Shown: positions 51,324 through 53,080 of the stretch, piece by piece
Numbering within the stretch: position 1 is the stretch's first letter
Layout: each line of letters opens with the position of its first letter
DNA from: M55B177 sp034722275
GTDB lineage: Bacteria; Chloroflexota; Dehalococcoidia; GIF9; AB-539-J10
Reading direction: 5' to 3'
Assembly: GCA_034722275.1 (NCBI GenBank)
Contig: JAYENW010000034.1
Location: 1 to 53,080 of the forward strand
Length of the DNA stretch: 53,080 bases
Position numbers and translations under genes: made by a program
The notes under the pieces: model-generated
What the model was told of the DNA's origin: nothing
What the model saw: only the letters and a program-made list of their open reading frames with translations
The model's database searches: none

Positions 51324-51566
51324 ATGGATTGTGCTGTTTGTGGAAATCCCTTGCTATTTGATAGAGTAGCTTTCCATTGTTCCTGCGGAGTTTATGTGCA
51401 CAGTTATTGCTGGGATAAGCATGTACTGGAGGCTCACAGACCAGCTTTTGAAATAGGTACCATAGACATAAACAGTGAATTCAAGCCGATTGAAACCCAA
51501 AAACTAGAAGAAACTTCAAATGAACTACCCGAGGCTGTTACCGAGGAACAAACTCCGGAATTATAA
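51324..51566 (+). CDS. small cysteine/histidine-rich zinc-binding protein under CIRCE control
   Basis: An 80-residue protein of unknown family. The first 40 residues hold C3-x2-C6, C19-x-C21, H26, C29, H33 and H38, enough for one or two structural zinc sites, with a RING- or B-box-like spacing. The last 40 residues are acidic and probably disordered. It has an AGGAGG ribosome-binding site and is the first gene after the CIRCE operator, so a role in the protein-stress response is inferred. The FmdB-type gene begins 2 bases after its stop. Confidence 0.75.
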   Translation: MDCAVCGNPLLFDRVAFHCSCGVYVHSYCWDKHVLEAHRPAFEIGTIDINSEFKPIETQKLEETSNELPEAVTEEQTPEL

Positions 51567-51568
51567 AG

Positions 51569-51799
51569 ATGCCCATATATCAATATCAATGTAATAAATG
51601 TAAGACCAAATTTGAGCTCAGACAGAGTTTTAGTGATAAATCCATAGCCACCTGTCCGGTATGCCACGAAAGCGCCACACGCATTTTCTCACCTGTACCT
51701 ATCATATTTAAGGGCTCGGGATTCTATGTCACCGATTCGAGAGCAGGGACAGAAAATAGGAAACCTGCCAAGCCAGCAAAAAGTAACAAGAATAAATAG
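51569..51799 (+). CDS. FmdB-family zinc ribbon protein
   Basis: A 76-residue protein beginning MPIYQYQCNKCKTKFEL, with the ribbon cysteines C8, C11, C29 and C32, and the family's GSGFYVTD segment near residue 49. FmdB-type proteins are widespread small zinc ribbons without a settled function. The tail is lysine/proline-rich and probably disordered. It is the second gene of the CIRCE-controlled unit. Confidence 0.85.
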   Translation: MPIYQYQCNKCKTKFELRQSFSDKSIATCPVCHESATRIFSPVPIIFKGSGFYVTDSRAGTENRKPAKPAKSNKNK

Positions 51800-51834
51800 G
51801 GAAGCGACTGATGAAATGCCCTGAGCCTATTTCC

Positions 51835-51862
51835 TTAACACCAGCCCATTCCATGTTATACT
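51835..51862 (+). promoter_or_regulatory. promoter of the interrupted tRNA gene
   Basis: TTAACA (51835-51840) and TATACT (51857-51862), 16 bases apart, each one base from consensus. Transcription would begin just ahead of the tRNA 5' end at 51873. Confidence 0.55.
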
Positions 51863-51872
51863 TATTGTGACT

Positions 51873-51911
51873 GTCCCTGTAGCTCAATAGGATAGAGCGG
51901 CTGCCTTTTAA
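51873..51911 (+). pseudogene. 5' half of a tRNA gene, interrupted at the anticodon loop (UUU, lysine-like)
   Basis: Bases 51873-51911 give a perfect tRNA 5' half: acceptor GTCCCTG, TA, a D-arm GCTC...GAGC, one base, an anticodon stem strand GCTGC and the loop CTTTTAA. The next bases (TTCTAGGC) cannot pair with the stem (GCAGC expected). No T-arm or complementary acceptor strand (CAGGGAC) appears before the end of the window. The loop position reads UUU as anticodon, but an arginine origin (UCU with a change) is also possible. The break is at tRNA position 38/39. Confidence 0.7.
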
Positions 51912-52160
51912 TTCTAGGCTAAAATTTCAAATAGTCATTTTACGTTCAAAATAGAACCCTTGTGTCAATCGCCAAAACCCTTGTTTGTTCGTAAAGTCCC
52001 GTCCTGTCCCAAACCGTTATAAACAATTTAACGCTAATTTTTAGACAAAAATGGGAGTGCATTTTACCTTGCCGGGCATAACAGGATCCATGATTCTTTC
52101 AGTTTGCCTGTGACAAATTAATTAACTTTAGCCACTCCAGCCTGTTCTTAAGCAGGGCAG

Positions 52161-52526
52161 CTACTTGGTGGTGGCAGAAGCTAAGAGTGTTACTGCGCTG
52201 TAACACTTCATACCGGCATAGATGACATTAAATTGTTCTCCTAGTAAAGGCGGCGGCACTGAAGTGCGCTTTTTATATTCCCTAAGGATTGTCTGCCCGC
52301 TTGTCTCTTTAGCCAGCTCGGGGTATTCCTCTACTGCGGTAGCTATCTTGATGGCTTTGGCTACTGCTGGTTGAGATACTTCAAGGTCGTCTGCTGTCTT
52401 TTGTAACGACCAGCCTTCTCCGTTGGTTACAGTGTGACCAACGGAGGCATATTGTTTTAGATATTTCCTCTTGTCAACCTCACCCTCCAGTTTCCTTTTA
52501 AGCTCGTCATATTCTTTGCCTAGAAT
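52161..52526 (-). pseudogene. truncated HTH/MT-A70-type adenine methyltransferase fragment
   Basis: An open frame of 121 codons with no start codon at its 5' end (a TAA precedes it at 52529-52527). The peptide has a helix-turn-helix-like segment (GWSLQKTADDLEVSQPAVAK), then ATAVEEYPELAKETSGQTILREYKK split by this limit, then EQFNVIYA. In intact relatives the last segment continues into DPPW of an MT-A70 methyltransferase. Here it switches to unrelated residues and stops. Both ends are therefore lost. Such genes are typical of phage and integrated elements. Confidence 0.65.
52186..52207. repeat. perfect 8-base inverted repeat (hairpin)
   Basis: AGTGTTAC (52186-52193), a 6-base loop, GTAACACT (52200-52207). 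It lies exactly where the methyltransferase fragment loses homology, so it may be a breakpoint or a residual element end. It has no T-run, so it is not an obvious terminator. Confidence 0.45.
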
Positions 52527-52544
52527 TTAGTCCGTTGCGTTAAT

Positions 52545-52622
52545 ATGGAGGACTGGCTAAATGTGGGGGTTATTACGCACGCCATTTTACTTATTTATGC
52601 GCTTATTTTAGCTGTGGAATAA
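52545..52622 (+). CDS. possible 25-residue hydrophobic small protein
   Basis: ATG at 52545 to TAA at 52622 encodes MEDWLNVGVITHAILLIYAL and five more residues, a plausible single membrane helix with acidic ends. There is no convincing ribosome-binding site and the region is degraded, so it may be chance. Confidence 0.2.
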   Translation: MEDWLNVGVITHAILLIYALILAVE

Positions 52623-53021
52623 TCGCAAAACCCCGATCTTTCTATACCTAAACATTACTTTCATCATTAGTCTTTTGCCAGATGTGGAAACTCACTCAAG
52701 TGGGTATAGTGCACATCATGCCTTCAGAATTTGCGATTTTAGGGGGTCTGGAAAGTTTTGTGGGTAAATGTTAAGTGAGTGTGCACGAACCCCATTGCTA
52801 GGCGTTGTGGCACGCCCTGAGAATGGTAATGAAGTGCCTGGTTACTGCACAAATCGATGGAATGTTCAGGTGAATAATTAGAGCCTAAATTGACTTTTTC
52901 TTGTACAAGGGAAAGCGAGGGAGCATTGGGCGTTCTTCTGATGCTGCGGAGGTTGAGATACATGGGTAACACTCATGGTATGGTTAGTAGCGATATTAAG
53001 TTACCATGAGGAGTTATCGAA

Positions 53022-53080
53022 ATGAGAAAACCAAGCAGCTTCTATTTCTTTAAAACCAAGCCTATCATCTCAAAGAGTAG
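53022..53080 (+). CDS. start of a gene running off the window (partial)
   Basis: ATG at 53022 follows a GAGGAG ribosome-binding site by 8 bases and stays open to the last base: MRKPSSFYFFKTKPIISKS. The family cannot be identified from 19 residues. The 250 bases before it are rich in short inverted repeats, so an intron-encoded or transposon protein is one possibility. Confidence 0.35.
   Translation, partial: MRKPSSFYFFKTKPIISKS

Larger units (their letters stand above)
51912..53021. other. degraded accessory region without an intact gene
   Basis: About 1.1 kb after the tRNA break. It contains two AACCCTTGT repeats near 51956 and 51979, a 20-residue open frame near 52050 that I do not trust, the truncated methyltransferase fragment, a strong hairpin, a 25-codon hydrophobic ORF and a structured-looking stretch before the final ORF. 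I see no complete transposase, integrase or terminal repeats. It looks like remnants of integrated elements. Confidence 0.55.

Noticed and set aside
51873..52200. Archaeal-type intron-containing or split tRNA joined by RtcB
   Set aside because: No 3' half with a T-arm or CAGGGAC strand lies within splicing distance and no bulge-helix-bulge motif is visible; tRNA splicing of this type is not expected in bacteria.
52739..52972. 77-codon minus-strand ORF
   Set aside because: No ribosome-binding site, no recognisable protein features, and it lies opposite a structured stretch; probably chance.
1..53080. CRISPR array
   Set aside because: No regularly spaced direct repeats were seen anywhere in the window.

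Overview
The window is a compact, gene-dense bacterial chromosome segment of about 53 kb with moderate GC. Most of it is housekeeping operons separated by very short gaps. The family mix points to an anaerobic Chloroflexota, most likely class Dehalococcoidia: Wtp-type tungstate/molybdate transport next to moaA-moaC, the citramalate route to isoleucine, a threonyl-tRNA synthetase without a TGS domain, a very short EF-Ts, and RtcB with archease. This placement is inferred from gene content; no rRNA is present to confirm it.

Layout, left to right. (1) 99-5071 (+): Wtp-type ABC transporter, then moaA, moaC and a MOSC protein (metal uptake and molybdenum cofactor). (2) 15404-5163 (-): pyrimidine operon pyrR-pyrB-pyrC-carA-[three accessory genes]-carB-pyrK-yjbQ. 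Its leader carries an exact PyrR-binding consensus and a hairpin over the pyrR start. The accessory genes are a Ymh/TIGR02391-type protein and a MntA/HepT-like nucleotidyltransferase/HEPN pair. (3) 15652-29657 (+): branched-chain amino acid genes ilvD-ilvB-ilvN-ilvC-leuA-mgtC-like-leuC-[restriction-modification pair]-leuD-leuB-crotonase-cimA. (4) 31928-29694 (-): small membrane protein, archease, rtcB. (5) 32005-35529 (+): ribD-ribE-ribBA-ribH, followed by a convergent small EF-Tu-domain protein. (6) 35953-44125 (+): rpsB-tsf-frr-cdsA-dxr-rseP-ispG-proS, without the pyrH and uppS that usually sit in this cluster. (7) 51144-44167 (-): two small unknown proteins, tRNA-Val(GAC), thrS, infC, rpmI, rplT, pheS, pheT behind a near-consensus promoter. 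(8) 51324-51799 (+): two small zinc proteins behind a promoter overlapped by a CIRCE (HrcA) operator. (9) 51835-53080: the 5' half of a tRNA gene with its promoter, then about 1.1 kb of degraded accessory DNA holding a truncated HTH/MT-A70 methyltransferase fragment, and a gene start running off the end.

Functionally, ilv, leu, leuCD and cimA together supply valine, leucine and isoleucine from pyruvate. The pyr operon makes UMP precursors, but pyrD, pyrE, pyrF and pyrH are elsewhere or absent. The right half is translation and isoprenoid/phospholipid housekeeping. The recurring oddity is defence- or toxin-antitoxin-type cargo lodged inside essential biosynthetic operons (carA/carB and leuC/leuD). 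Other points of interest are a PyrB fused to a PyrI zinc domain plus a degenerate Ada-like tail, an infC that must start on AUA or AUC, a CIRCE operator in front of uncharacterised zinc proteins, and an interrupted tRNA gene.
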